Of a stretch of 40,363 nt of DNA, positions 32,316 through 40,317 are shown piece after piece. Both the position numbers and the translations under genes were made by a program. Each line of letters opens with the position of its first letter. The first letter of the stretch is position 1. The notes beneath the pieces were generated by a model that did no database searches, was not told where the DNA came from, and saw only the letters and a program-made list of their open reading frames with translations. Origin of the DNA: Thermoplasmata archaeon (GTDB lineage: Archaea; Thermoplasmatota; Thermoplasmata; Lutacidiplasmatales; UBA184); assembly GCA_022749895.1 (NCBI GenBank), contig JAKIWS010000014.1:1-40363 (forward strand), in the 5' to 3' direction.

Positions 32316-33695
32316 CTAGCCTCCGGTAACTTCGCGCAGCAGCTTCGCCTCGGCCGGGGCCGCGGCATCGACGGTACACCTCTTCGACGCCTTGTAGCCT
32401 TCCCTTCCGAGGCGACGGCCGAGTTCCCCGTCGTCGGCCAGGAGGCGGTGCATCTTTTCCGCGAGCTTCTTCGGCTGGTCGGGGTCGACCAAGAGTCCGT
32501 TGCGGCCGTCGTGAACCAGCTCGGCGATCCCGGCGCGGCAGGTGACGATCGTCGGCTTGCGGTGGAGCCAGCTCTCGACGACCACGAGTCCGAAGCCCTC
32601 CTGCACGGAAGGCAGCACGGTGAAACGGGCGGCCTCGTAGAAGCAGTCGAGCTCGCGCTGGGGAAGGTGGCCGGTGAAGATGACCCGTCGTCCGAGCCCC
32701 AGTTTCTTTACGAGCGCCTCGAGGTGGCTCCGCCATCGCGCCCCCTTGGAGAGACCGGGGCCACCCCGGGAGCCGGAGAAACTTCCGTTGCCCACGAGCA
32801 CGAGCCGGGCGTCGGGGAACTCCTTCGCGAGCGAGCCGAAGGCGCGGATCGCCCGGTCCTGTCCCTTCATCGGGTCCATGCGTCCGACGACGAGGATGAT
32901 CTCCTCGTCGTGGAGTCCTCGCGCGCGGAGCGTCGCGGCGACCTCGTCGCGCGGGGGTCGGGAGAACTCCGCCGGGTCGACGTACGGATAGAGCTGTTTC
33001 ACCGTCCCGGTGTGGCCGAACGCCTTCAGCGCCGCTCGGTAGCGGCGGGCGCTGACCACGACCACGTCGTAGCTGTTGAAGTAGGCGGCCATCCACAGCC
33101 GCCACTCCTCCGGGATCATCGTCGCGTCGAACGGGATGTGCCAGCGGAAGATCTTCGGCTTGAGCGTGTTCAGCATGTGGCCGACGGCCAGCTGCTGGAA
33201 GTCGTGGACGTAGAAGGCGTCGAAATCGTACCGCCGGTCGAGTTGCTGGATGACCTCGGCGCTGGCCCGGTTGTAGTAGGCGTACTCGCTGTACTGGTCC
33301 GTCCAGAGGAGTTCCTGGTCGCCCCCGCGCCCGTCCAGCCCATGGACCGCCCCCCAGATCGCCTCCTTGACGTGGCCGTAGCTCGCCATCCGATCCGGGT
33401 CCAGGGCGACGTTGTGCAACGTGAAACCGTCGGCATCGATGGTGCGAGGTCCAGAGGGGTTGAGGGCGACCCAATGGACCTCGTCCAACACGCCGTCCGA
33501 CTGGAGCCGCCGAACGAGGGGGGCGATCATGCGGGTAACTCCGCCGGGAGAGAGGCGGTAATCCGTCCCCTCCACGAGCCGCGAGAGCCGGACCGTCGCG
33601 GCCACGGAACGGCGCGTCACCCCGCCCGGCCGCGTCCCGATGACCTGGACGAGCGGCGTCTGCGTGTTGACGCAAAGGCTCAAGCTATCGACCAT
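32316..33695 (-). CDS. GT4 glycosyltransferase, trehalose-synthase-like
   Basis: A 459-aa GT-B enzyme. C-terminal nucleotide-sugar domain with VVGRMDPMKGQDRAIRAF, GHLPQRELDCFYEAARF and the EX7E motif in EGFGLVVVESW. In the N-terminal half, FYVHDFQQLAVGHML and FRWHIPFD resemble trehalose synthase (TreT) and trehalose-6-phosphate synthase acceptor-side motifs; GGVTRMIAPLV is the glycine loop. Coupling with MscS fits a role in making a compatible solute such as trehalose or a glucosylated acid (inference). Confidence 0.82.
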   Translation of the reverse strand: MVDSLSLCVNTQTPLVQVIGTRPGGVTRRSVAATVRLSRLVEGTDYRLSPGGVTRMIAPLVRRLQSDGVLDEVHWVALNPSGPRTIDADGFTLHNVALDPDRMASYGHVKEAIWGAVHGLDGRGGDQELLWTDQYSEYAYYNRASAEVIQQLDRRYDFDAFYVHDFQQLAVGHMLNTLKPKIFRWHIPFDATMIPEEWRLWMAAYFNSYDVVVVSARRYRAALKAFGHTGTVKQLYPYVDPAEFSRPPRDEVAATLRARGLHDEEIILVVGRMDPMKGQDRAIRAFGSLAKEFPDARLVLVGNGSFSGSRGGPGLSKGARWRSHLEALVKKLGLGRRVIFTGHLPQRELDCFYEAARFTVLPSVQEGFGLVVVESWLHRKPTIVTCRAGIAELVHDGRNGLLVDPDQPKKLAEKMHRLLADDGELGRRLGREGYKASKRCTVDAAAPAEAKLLREVTGG

Positions 33696-33827
33696 GCAAC
33701 CATTCGCCGGACGGCCCGACCCGTCCCGCCCGGCGCCTTGCTCGCCTTAGCTCCGTCGCGGCACTAGTAGTTTCCGTTCTATGCCGGACGCGCACCCGAC
33801 GACCGGGTCCGCCGAGTCGGGACCGGC

Positions 33828-34610
33828 TCAGTACCCGTCGAATTGCTCGGTGCGAATGGAGGACTCGCTTACGCCGGTTCGTACGAGAACCTCGTGGAGA
33901 CCGTTCACCATCGCCGGCGGCCCCGCGACGTAGTAGATCGGAGCCTCCTTCGATGGGGCATGACGCGCGATCATCTCTGCGTCGATCTTCCCCACTTCGC
34001 CGTGCCAAGGTCGACCCGACTCCGCCATGTCGGTCATCGTCGCCACCAACTGGAATTCCGGGAGAGACCCGATGCCGCTCGTCACCGTCCGGTGGGTTCC
34101 CACGAGCTTTTCGAGCTCCCCCAGAAACACCGCGTCCTCCGGCCGCCGGTTCGAGTAGAACAGCCAGATCCTCTTGGGGGACCTCAGGTGCTCCCAGTGA
34201 TGCACCCAATCGACGATCATGCTCCGGAACGGCGTGATGCCGACCCCTCCCGTGAGGATCACGACCGGCCGGGACCCGTCCCTGTCGAGAACGAAATCTC
34301 CGAAGGGTCCCTTGATGGTCACTTCCGACCCGAGAGGAAGCGACATCAGATTCCGCTTGAACGCGGTGTCGCGGATCCGGGTGGCCACCATCAGGAACGG
34401 CTCGTGCGGCGCGCTCGCGATCGAGAACGCATGGGTGTTCGCACTGCCGTCGGTCCCCGCGGGGCTGGGGATCGTGAGGTCGTTGAACTGGCCGGGAACG
34501 AAGCGGTAGCCGGCGGGTTTCTCGAAATGGAAGGCGAACGTCCGCTCGGCGACCTCGTGTCGTTCGAGCAGGCGAACCGCGTAGGTCGGGGGGTCGTCCT
34601 CGGGGGTCAT
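33828..34610 (-). CDS. Ferredoxin-NADP reductase-like flavoprotein
   Basis: A 260-aa FAD/NAD(P) oxidoreductase. FAD domain: PGQFNDLTIP and THAFSIASAPHE (variant of RxYS). NAD domain: VVILTGGVGITPFRSMI, SNRRPEDAVFLGEL, YYVAGPPAMVNGL and the closing RTEQFDGY. No iron-sulfur cluster domain, so it resembles the simple FNR type that passes electrons to a separate ferredoxin. ATG 34610 overlaps the stop of the HExxH gene (ATGA). The open frame runs to 35003, but that overlaps the HExxH gene in another frame. Confidence 0.9.
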   Translation of the reverse strand: MTPEDDPPTYAVRLLERHEVAERTFAFHFEKPAGYRFVPGQFNDLTIPSPAGTDGSANTHAFSIASAPHEPFLMVATRIRDTAFKRNLMSLPLGSEVTIKGPFGDFVLDRDGSRPVVILTGGVGITPFRSMIVDWVHHWEHLRSPKRIWLFYSNRRPEDAVFLGELEKLVGTHRTVTSGIGSLPEFQLVATMTDMAESGRPWHGEVGKIDAEMIARHAPSKEAPIYYVAGPPAMVNGLHEVLVRTGVSESSIRTEQFDGY

Positions 34611-35209
34611 GCGCGGGGCCGGGTGGGAGTGGGGTCCTTGAGGGAAACTCCGAGGTTCTTGAGGAGGCGACGGTGGTGCCGCTCCGAGACCCATTCGACC
34701 CGAAGGTACTCGCGCAGGAAGGAATCGGGGGCGTTCAGCCGTCGTGCCTCCTCGACGGCGAACCGGTACGCCTCGACCTCCGTCGGTCGGTCGACGTAAT
34801 CGTAGTCGTCGTCCCACAGTTCGCGGCCGGCTTGGCGCTGCACGACGTGGTACAGCTCGTGCAAGATATCCATGTACAAGACGACGGCCGGGCTGCGCGT
34901 AAGATGGTAGTTGCTGACGACAACGCAGTCGTCCGCGGTGACGATCGGCTTCCACCGCTTGTCCGCGTCCGGCGGAATCTCGTGGGGGGCGACGTACATC
35001 CACTCGCCCTTCCGGTTGACGATCTCGACGAACGAACGGCGGGCGAGGTTCCGCCGCGCCGTCGGCGCGCAGGGGTACCCGCGGAAGGCGTGGACACGGT
35101 TCAATCCCGGAAAGACGCGGAGCAACGGGTAGCGGCCGGGCTTGAGCCGCCGCGCGATCCGAAACGGTGCGGGTGGCCTAAGGCCCTTGGGGGCCGGGTG
35201 GGGGGCCAT
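34607..35209 (-). CDS. Predicted HExxH zinc metalloprotein
   Basis: A 200-aa protein with His117-Glu-Leu-Tyr-His121 in LYMDILHELYHVVQRQ, followed by PTEVEAYRFAVEEAR, where Glu144 or Glu146 could be the third zinc ligand, as in ImmA/IrrE- and gluzincin-like peptidases. N-terminal half: RGYPCAPTARRNLARRSFVEIV, then a beta-rich stretch. Probably cytosolic. It overlaps the start of the reductase by 4 nt, so the two are translationally coupled, an unusual pairing. Confidence 0.75.
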   Translation of the reverse strand: MAPHPAPKGLRPPAPFRIARRLKPGRYPLLRVFPGLNRVHAFRGYPCAPTARRNLARRSFVEIVNRKGEWMYVAPHEIPPDADKRWKPIVTADDCVVVSNYHLTRSPAVVLYMDILHELYHVVQRQAGRELWDDDYDYVDRPTEVEAYRFAVEEARRLNAPDSFLREYLRVEWVSERHHRRLLKNLGVSLKDPTPTRPRA

Positions 35210-35342
35210 GGGGCACCCCTGTTGCCCGGTCGGCTTTCAAACTTGCCCTGACCGCCGACGGTCGCGGAGCGAGAAGCGCTCGGGGCCGTCGGAACGGGGG
35301 TCTCGAGGGAGTTGGCCTCGTACCATCCCCGCCTCCGAGTCC

Positions 35343-35348
35343 ATTAAT
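35343..35348 (+). promoter_or_regulatory. TATA box of the VOC gene
   Basis: ATTAAT lies 28 nt before the GTG at 35371, supporting this start and a leaderless transcript over other candidates. Confidence 0.55.
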
Positions 35349-35370
35349 CCCGCGGCCGGATGACGCTCCC

Positions 35371-35823
35371 GTGCGCCGGGCCACTCCCCACTTCATCGGC
35401 TCCGACGTCCGCGTGGCGGACCTCGCTCGGAGCGTCCGATTTTACCGGCTCCTGGGTCTCGAGGTCGCGGCCCGGCACCGGATGCCGGACGGGACCCGGA
35501 TCATCTGGATGCGGGACCCGCTCACGGGTCAGCTCCTCGAACTTTTCCATCTCTCCCGTCGGTCTCCGCTCTACCGGCCGTTCCGGCCGGCGACCGGAGC
35601 GGAGCACGCCCTGATCTTCGGCGTTCCCGACCTCCCCACCTTGCTTCCGCGGCTGCACCGCTCCGGTGCGAGAGTGGTCGCGGATTTCGTGGAGGGAAGG
35701 GTGCGGTACGTGTTCGTGCGGGACCCCAACGGGACGTGGATCGAGCTGCTCGCCTGGATCGACCGGGCCGGGGGGGTCCGCCGACTCCTCCCGCGGATGG
35801 ACCTCGCTTCGCCCGTCAGGTGA
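35371..35823 (+). CDS. Glyoxalase/VOC superfamily protein
   Basis: A 150-aa vicinal-oxygen-chelate fold protein made of two beta-alpha-beta-beta-beta units: HFIGSDVRVADLARSVRFYRLLGLEVAAR with GQLLELFH, then EHALIFGVPDLPTLLPRLHRSGARVVAD with FVRDPNGTWIELLAW. Metal ligand candidates are His8, Glu in QLLELFH, His in EHALIF and Glu in WIELLAW. Function could be lyase, dioxygenase or resistance-type; not resolvable. It converges with the aldo/keto reductase, overlapping by 8 nt. Confidence 0.85.
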   Translation: MRRATPHFIGSDVRVADLARSVRFYRLLGLEVAARHRMPDGTRIIWMRDPLTGQLLELFHLSRRSPLYRPFRPATGAEHALIFGVPDLPTLLPRLHRSGARVVADFVEGRVRYVFVRDPNGTWIELLAWIDRAGGVRRLLPRMDLASPVR

Positions 35824-36676
35824 CGCCGGCCGGATCCCACGCGGTGTGATAGCCGCCGTTGAGTCGGTCCAGGGTCGTCATCTCCGCGGGGCTTAAGGTG
35901 AAGTCGAACACGCCGGCGTTCTCGCGCATCCGTTCGACGTGCACGGTCTTCGGGATCACGATGGCTTGGTGCTGGAGCGCCCACCGTAGGACAACCTGCG
36001 CCGGAGTTTTTCCCCGGTCGCGGCCGACCTTCATGATCGCCGGATCCATGAGGCGCTGACCCCGGGTCAACGGGGCATACGCTTCGAGCTGGATGCCGTG
36101 CGCCCGGCCGTGCTCGAGCAGCTCGCGTTGGAAGAGGAACGGACTGAACTCGACCTGGTTGACCGCGGGGACCGTTGAGCTGTGGGCCGCGAGCTCGTCC
36201 AGATGTTGGACCGAGAAATTGCTGACCCCGATGGCGCGACAGCGCCCCTCCCCCAGGAGATGCTCCAACGCGCGCCAGCTATCGAGACGGCGCCTCGGCA
36301 CGGGCCAATGCAGGAGGTACAGGTCGATCTCGCCCACCCCGAGGTCCTTCTGGCTTCGGTCGAAGGCGGCGAGGGTGGGCTCGTACCCCTGATCGTCGTT
36401 CCAGACCTTCGTCGTGACGAAGATCTCGTCCCGCGGGATGCCAGAGGCTCGGATCGCGGCGCCCACGTCCTTCTCGTTGCCGTACAGTTTCGCCGTGTCG
36501 ATGAGCCGGTAGCCGACCTCCAGCGCCCGGGCGACGGCGTCCTGGGTGACGCGGCCGGGCGGCGTCTTCCACACCCCCAGGCCGAGGACCGGCATCCGGA
36601 CGCCGTTGTTGAGGCGGACCGTGGAACGGAGCCCCGCGGTGAGGTCGAACTCGCCCAACCGCTCGGTCGGTGACAT
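35816..36676 (-). CDS. Aldo/keto reductase
   Basis: A 286-aa NADPH-dependent AKR with all four catalytic residues: Asp60 and Tyr65 in IDTAKLYGNE, Lys90 in VTTKVWN, His123 in LLHWPVP. Also GVSNFSVQHLDEL and the NADP-binding IPKTVHVERMRENAGVFDF. ATG 36676 is preferred to 36736 because the latter lies inside the divergent SDR promoter. Probably cytosolic carbonyl reductase. Confidence 0.92.
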   Translation of the reverse strand: MSPTERLGEFDLTAGLRSTVRLNNGVRMPVLGLGVWKTPPGRVTQDAVARALEVGYRLIDTAKLYGNEKDVGAAIRASGIPRDEIFVTTKVWNDDQGYEPTLAAFDRSQKDLGVGEIDLYLLHWPVPRRRLDSWRALEHLLGEGRCRAIGVSNFSVQHLDELAAHSSTVPAVNQVEFSPFLFQRELLEHGRAHGIQLEAYAPLTRGQRLMDPAIMKVGRDRGKTPAQVVLRWALQHQAIVIPKTVHVERMRENAGVFDFTLSPAEMTTLDRLNGGYHTAWDPAGVT

Positions 36677-36728
36677 CGCCGCCGCACCGCCAGCGAATAT
36701 TTGTCTGAGGAGGTACCCGTTGGTACCC

Positions 36729-37583
36729 ATGCCCAACGTCGCGCTCGTGACGGGGGCGTCGCGCGGCGCCGGGAAGGCGATCGCGACCGAGCTCGGCCGC
36801 TCCGGCTGGACCGTCTACATCACCGGGCGGAGCCTTCGGACCGCCCCAAGCCCGGAGGGTGTGCCCGGAACGCTTGAAGAGACGGCGGAAGCGGTCGACG
36901 CCGCCGGGGGTCAAGGGATCATCGTTCACTGTGACCACACGCGCCTCGAGGAGATCGACGCCCTCGCCTGGCGTCTTCGGAACGAGGCGGGTCACCTGGA
37001 CCTCCTGGTGAACAACGCGTGGGGCGGCTACGAACACCACGACGTGTCGACGTTCGGGCGTTCGTTCTGGGAGCAACCCGCGCAGCACTGGGACGGGATG
37101 TTCGTCGCCGGGGTCCGCTCGACGCTTCTCACCTCGGCGAGGATCGCCCCGATGATGATCGAACGGAAGCAGGGGTTGATCGCCAACACGGTGGCGTGGC
37201 TCGACGGGGCCTACTTGGGGAATCTCTACTACGATGTCGCCAAGAGCGCCCTCGTCCGGATGACGCAGGGGATGGCGGCCGAACTTCGGCCAACGGGCGT
37301 AACGGCCGTCGCGGTCGCGCCGGGGTTCATTCGGACCGAACGCGTCATGGCCGCCCACGCGGCCCAACCGTTCGACCTCGCGCCGACGGAATCCCCCACG
37401 TACCTCGGGCGGGCGGTCGCCGCGCTGGTGGCCGACTCCAACGTTTCCCGATTTGCCGGTTCGGTCCTGTACGTCGGCGATCTCGCTCGGATCTACAACT
37501 TCCAGGATATTGATGGGCGGCAGCCTCCCCGGTTCGTGCCGTCGGATCCCACGGCGGCCCCCTCCGGCGCTGAACCGGGGTGA
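36729..37583 (+). CDS. SDR oxidoreductase, DHRS1-like
   Basis: A 284-aa short-chain dehydrogenase. Cofactor motif TGASRGAGKAIA, NNAWGG, catalytic YYDVAKSAL (Tyr-x3-Lys), and PGFIRTER. The middle, FWEQPAQHWDGMFVAGVRS, matches DHRS1-like SDRs. The usual catalytic Ser before the Tyr is not evident (ANTVAWLDG), so activity may be altered. A TTG at 36720, in frame and nearer to a GAGGAGGT site at 36707-36714, is an alternative start. Divergent from the aldo/keto reductase. Confidence 0.88.
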   Translation: MPNVALVTGASRGAGKAIATELGRSGWTVYITGRSLRTAPSPEGVPGTLEETAEAVDAAGGQGIIVHCDHTRLEEIDALAWRLRNEAGHLDLLVNNAWGGYEHHDVSTFGRSFWEQPAQHWDGMFVAGVRSTLLTSARIAPMMIERKQGLIANTVAWLDGAYLGNLYYDVAKSALVRMTQGMAAELRPTGVTAVAVAPGFIRTERVMAAHAAQPFDLAPTESPTYLGRAVAALVADSNVSRFAGSVLYVGDLARIYNFQDIDGRQPPRFVPSDPTAAPSGAEPG

Positions 37584-37630
37584 GCCGGCGGGCCGACCCC
37601 CCCGCGGGCCGAAATGATGAGAGACGGTAA

Positions 37631-37681
37631 AATCAGAATAATCAGATAAATCAACTAGAGCTAAATAGTCTGATGCTCTGA
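37631..37681 (+). promoter_or_regulatory. Promoter of the arsenic operon, with bracketing repeats
   Basis: Three direct 9-bp repeats (AATCAGAAT, AATCAGATA, AATCAACTA) occupy 37631-37657. A TATA box CTAAATAG is at 37661-37668, 35 nt before the ATG at 37696. TCTGAT (37669-37674) and CTCTGA (37676-37681) follow, reverse complements of the ATCAGA core. The promoter is thus bracketed by inverted copies, as expected for a repressor site. Confidence 0.62.
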
Positions 37682-37695
37682 GGAGTTCGGTCACC

Positions 37696-38034
37696 ATGCC
37701 GAAAGCAAAGAGCGCGGCGAAGAAGTTGGGCGCCACCGAAAGCGGAGCCTGTTGCGGGGAGGACTGCTGCGGCGGTGGGATCAGCTGCTGCGGGATGCCC
37801 GCCGTCGGCTGCTGCGAAGTCGAGGCCGTGGTCGGGGTCGACGGACGCGGCCAGATGGTCCTCCCAAAAGAGATCCGGGAGAAGGCCGGCATCAAGCCCG
37901 ACGACAAGCTCGCAGTCGTCACCTGGAAAAAGGGGGACGAGGTCTGCTGCCTGACCCTGCTCAAGGTCGATTCACTTGCGGAGGCGATCCGGACCGCCTA
38001 CGGACCGATGCTGACCGAGATCCTGCACGCCTAG
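37696..38034 (+). CDS. Ten-cysteine AbrB-family regulator (HgcC-like)
   Basis: A 112-aa protein. N-terminus of about 40 residues has four Cys-Cys pairs (19-20, 24-25, 31-32, 39-40). An AbrB hairpin follows (VEAVVGVDGRGQMVLPKEIR, KLAVVTWKKGDE) with a fifth pair, Cys84-Cys85, inside it, and a helix to the end. It resembles the Cys-rich AbrB proteins found near hgcAB and arsM. Cys-Cys pairs can bind As(III) or soft metals, so it is likely the sensor-repressor of this operon, replacing ArsR. Promoter repeats support this. Inferred role. Confidence 0.82.
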   Translation: MPKAKSAAKKLGATESGACCGEDCCGGGISCCGMPAVGCCEVEAVVGVDGRGQMVLPKEIREKAGIKPDDKLAVVTWKKGDEVCCLTLLKVDSLAEAIRTAYGPMLTEILHA

Positions 38035-38042
38035 AGCGGCCC

Positions 38043-38507
38043 ATGTCCGGGCTCAACGATCGTCCGAGGACGGTCCTCTTCATCTGCGTGGGGAACGCCG
38101 GCCGCTCCTTGATCGCGGAAGCGATCTTCAACCACGCCCCGCCGCCCGGATGGCGGGCGGAATCCGGGGGCGTCCGACCGGCCTCGCAACCCCATGACCG
38201 GACGGGACGTATGCTGCAGGAGATCGGGCTGGAGCTCCCCCCTCATCCCCCTCAGATGGTGAGCGCGGAAGCCATGGAACGCGCGGCGATCCGCGTGACG
38301 ATGGGCTGCCTCGACGACGCGAGCTGCCCGGCGCGCCTCAAGACGCTCGAGGTACGCGATTGGGGACTGCCGGATCCGGCGAACCTCGACGACGCCGGAT
38401 TCCGCGGCGTCCGCGACCAGCTTCAGCTCCGCATCGACGGGCTCCGGAGGGAGATCGAGCTCGACGACCTCCGAACCGCGGCCCGTCGCCCAGCGACCGC
38501 CCCGTGA
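38043..38507 (+). CDS. arsC: ArsC-like arsenate reductase (low-Mr phosphatase fold)
   Basis: A 154-aa protein. The P-loop CVGNAGRS gives Cys15-x5-Arg21, and a redox pair appears at Cys89 (TMGC) and Cys95 (DDASC), followed by DWGLPDP, the ArsC version of the acid loop. Cys15, Cys89 and Cys95 fit the three-cysteine thioredoxin-coupled arsenate reductase mechanism. It reduces arsenate to arsenite. It starts 8 nt after the regulator stop and overlaps the channel gene (GTGA). Confidence 0.85.
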   Translation: MSGLNDRPRTVLFICVGNAGRSLIAEAIFNHAPPPGWRAESGGVRPASQPHDRTGRMLQEIGLELPPHPPQMVSAEAMERAAIRVTMGCLDDASCPARLKTLEVRDWGLPDPANLDDAGFRGVRDQLQLRIDGLRREIELDDLRTAARRPATAP

Positions 38508-39205
38508 GTCGTCCGCTCCCCCAACGCCTCCTCGCGGAGGCCGTGGGGACCGCGATCTTGGTCGGGGTCGGCACCGGCGCCATGGTGGCGACGGCCGGTC
38601 AAGCGACCTTGCGAGCCTGGGCGCTCCCGTTGGCGTGGTTCCTAGCGGTGACGGGCCCCGTCGCGTTGTTCGCCTCGATCTCGGGGGCCCACCTCAACCC
38701 CGTGGTCACGCTCGCCGCCGTCGCCCGACGGAGGCTCTCGATTCTCCACGGGATCGGCTACGCCCTCGCCCAGTTCGGAGGAGCCCTCCTCGGGAGCGCG
38801 CTCGTGCTCGTCACGCTCGGAAGGGCGGACCGCCTGGGATCTACGGTTCCGATCGGTGGCCTGGTCCGCGCGTTCGTCGCGGAACTGGGCTTCACCTTGC
38901 TCCTTGTACTCGTGGTCCTCTTCCTGATGGAACATGGGGCGGGCCGCGGGCGGTGGAAGCTTCTCCTCCCCGGGGCCGTCGTGGCCCTCTCCACGTACGT
39001 CATCGGACCTTGGAGCCGAAGTTCGTTGAACCCCGCCCGAACGTTGGCCCCCGCGATCCTCTCCGGGACGTACACGAATCTTTGGCTGTACTTTGTCGCC
39101 CCCACGCTCGGCGGAATCTTGGCGATCCTCGCGTGGTCGATTGGTTGCCCCCAGCGTTCGGATCAACGGCGCGCGCTCCACCCCGACGGCGCGCCTACCG
39201 GCTGA
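38504..39205 (+). CDS. MIP-family channel (AqpS-like candidate)
   Basis: A 233-aa aquaglyceroporin-like protein with six hydrophobic segments. First half-helix motif HLNPVVTL (NPV instead of NPA), second SLNPARTLAP (NPA intact). GTG 38504 overlaps the arsC stop. In rhizobial ars operons, AqpS takes the place of an arsenite pump, letting arsenite leave down its gradient; the same logic fits here. No arsB or acr3 gene is in the operon. Substrate inferred from context. Confidence 0.85.
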   Translation: MSRPLPQRLLAEAVGTAILVGVGTGAMVATAGQATLRAWALPLAWFLAVTGPVALFASISGAHLNPVVTLAAVARRRLSILHGIGYALAQFGGALLGSALVLVTLGRADRLGSTVPIGGLVRAFVAELGFTLLLVLVVLFLMEHGAGRGRWKLLLPGAVVALSTYVIGPWSRSSLNPARTLAPAILSGTYTNLWLYFVAPTLGGILAILAWSIGCPQRSDQRRALHPDGAPTG

Positions 39206-39390
39206 ATCAGCCCCTTCCGGACGCACTGTGGGGACACGTGGGGGACACAAGCGAGTATCTACCCCCGCCGGCTCCCACCGCGTGTGATCGTCGGCCCCCT
39301 CCGCGGTCGGACCTTGGGCCGGGCGTCTCCCATCCTTGTTTTCCACCCCCGGCGTCGACTGCCTCGCGGCAGCGCTTCGAAGGGAGGCGG

Positions 39391-40317
39391 ATGAAGGAAA
39401 ACATGGAGACCAAGAGATCCGGACCTCGTCATCGAATCGAACGGTTGCCTCGGCTCCGACTCGCGGCGCTGAGCTCCGCCGGGGCTTCGGTCGGCCTGGC
39501 GGTGCTGATGCTGCTGGCCCCCGCCGCCGCCGGCAGCCCCGCTCTCACCGCGGTCAAGCTCGCTCCGCCGTTCCACGCGACGGTGACCACGTCGCAGTTC
39601 GTCGCCTCGTCGGGATGCGCCGCCGCGAAGGAACCCGACCCGCCCCAGTTCTCGAACGCGAACGGCGTCGGGTTGGCCCGCGAATGGACGAGGGCGAGCA
39701 CCGGTTGCAGCCCGGGGAGCGGCTACGGCTACGTCTACAACTCGCTGACCATCGCCTGGGCGATCCCGATCGCAGCGAGCGGGCCCCACTCGATCAAGAT
39801 CAACGCCGCCTACTCGTTCAACGCGTCCGCCGCGATCTCCTTTGCCGGCCCGTGCCCGACCACGACGACGACCTCCTCGTACGGGACGTTCACGAGCGGC
39901 TACTGCACGGCGAGCGCTTCGGTCGGCTTCCAGGGGCCGTTCTACCTGTTCGACACGACCAACTTCAGCTCGCTCGCGAGCCCCCATAACCTGCCGCCGT
40001 TCGCCCTCACCGCGGAGAACTCGGTGAGCACCTACTACGGCTGCTATAGCCCGTCGTACGGCGGAACGTGCTTCAGCTACAACTCGACCACGTACTCGCT
40101 CCACCACAGCTACGCCGTCCCCACGACCGGACCGATCCCGGTGGTGTTCTGGATCAACGGGACGCTCGACAGCTCGCACACGTACGTGCTCTACTGGTAC
40201 GGAAGCACGTTCACCACGGCGTACGCCAGCGGGTGGCCGACGGCGACCGCGAAATCGCATCTCGACTTCCAAACCGGCGGCAATGGGGTGTTCTTCCACT
40301 CGATCACCATCCACTAG
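39391..40317 (+). CDS. Secreted protein of unknown function
   Basis: A 308-aa exported protein. Basic N-terminus, hydrophobic signal segment (about 26-47, LAALSSAGASVGLAVLMLL, then APAAAG), then a beta-rich Ser/Thr/Tyr domain with six or more Cys, including SSGCAAAKEP, STGCSPG, FAGPCPTT, GYCTAS and the pair YYGCYSPSYGGTCFSY. Many Asn-x-Ser/Thr sites. No membrane anchor at the C-terminus, so it is probably released or bound non-covalently. A GGGAGG ribosome-binding site precedes ATG 39391; ATG 39403 is an alternative. Confidence 0.75.
   Translation: MKENMETKRSGPRHRIERLPRLRLAALSSAGASVGLAVLMLLAPAAAGSPALTAVKLAPPFHATVTTSQFVASSGCAAAKEPDPPQFSNANGVGLAREWTRASTGCSPGSGYGYVYNSLTIAWAIPIAASGPHSIKINAAYSFNASAAISFAGPCPTTTTTSSYGTFTSGYCTASASVGFQGPFYLFDTTNFSSLASPHNLPPFALTAENSVSTYYGCYSPSYGGTCFSYNSTTYSLHHSYAVPTTGPIPVVFWINGTLDSSHTYVLYWYGSTFTTAYASGWPTATAKSHLDFQTGGNGVFFHSITIH

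Noticed and set aside
36279-37964. 561-aa minus-strand frame over the SDR and regulator genes
   Set aside because: Only shadow composition of GC-rich coding DNA; it overlaps three well-supported genes.
38635-39390. 560-aa version of the terminal secreted protein
   Set aside because: The first 252 codons overlap the MIP channel gene in another frame, and a signal peptide with a ribosome-binding site begins at 39391.
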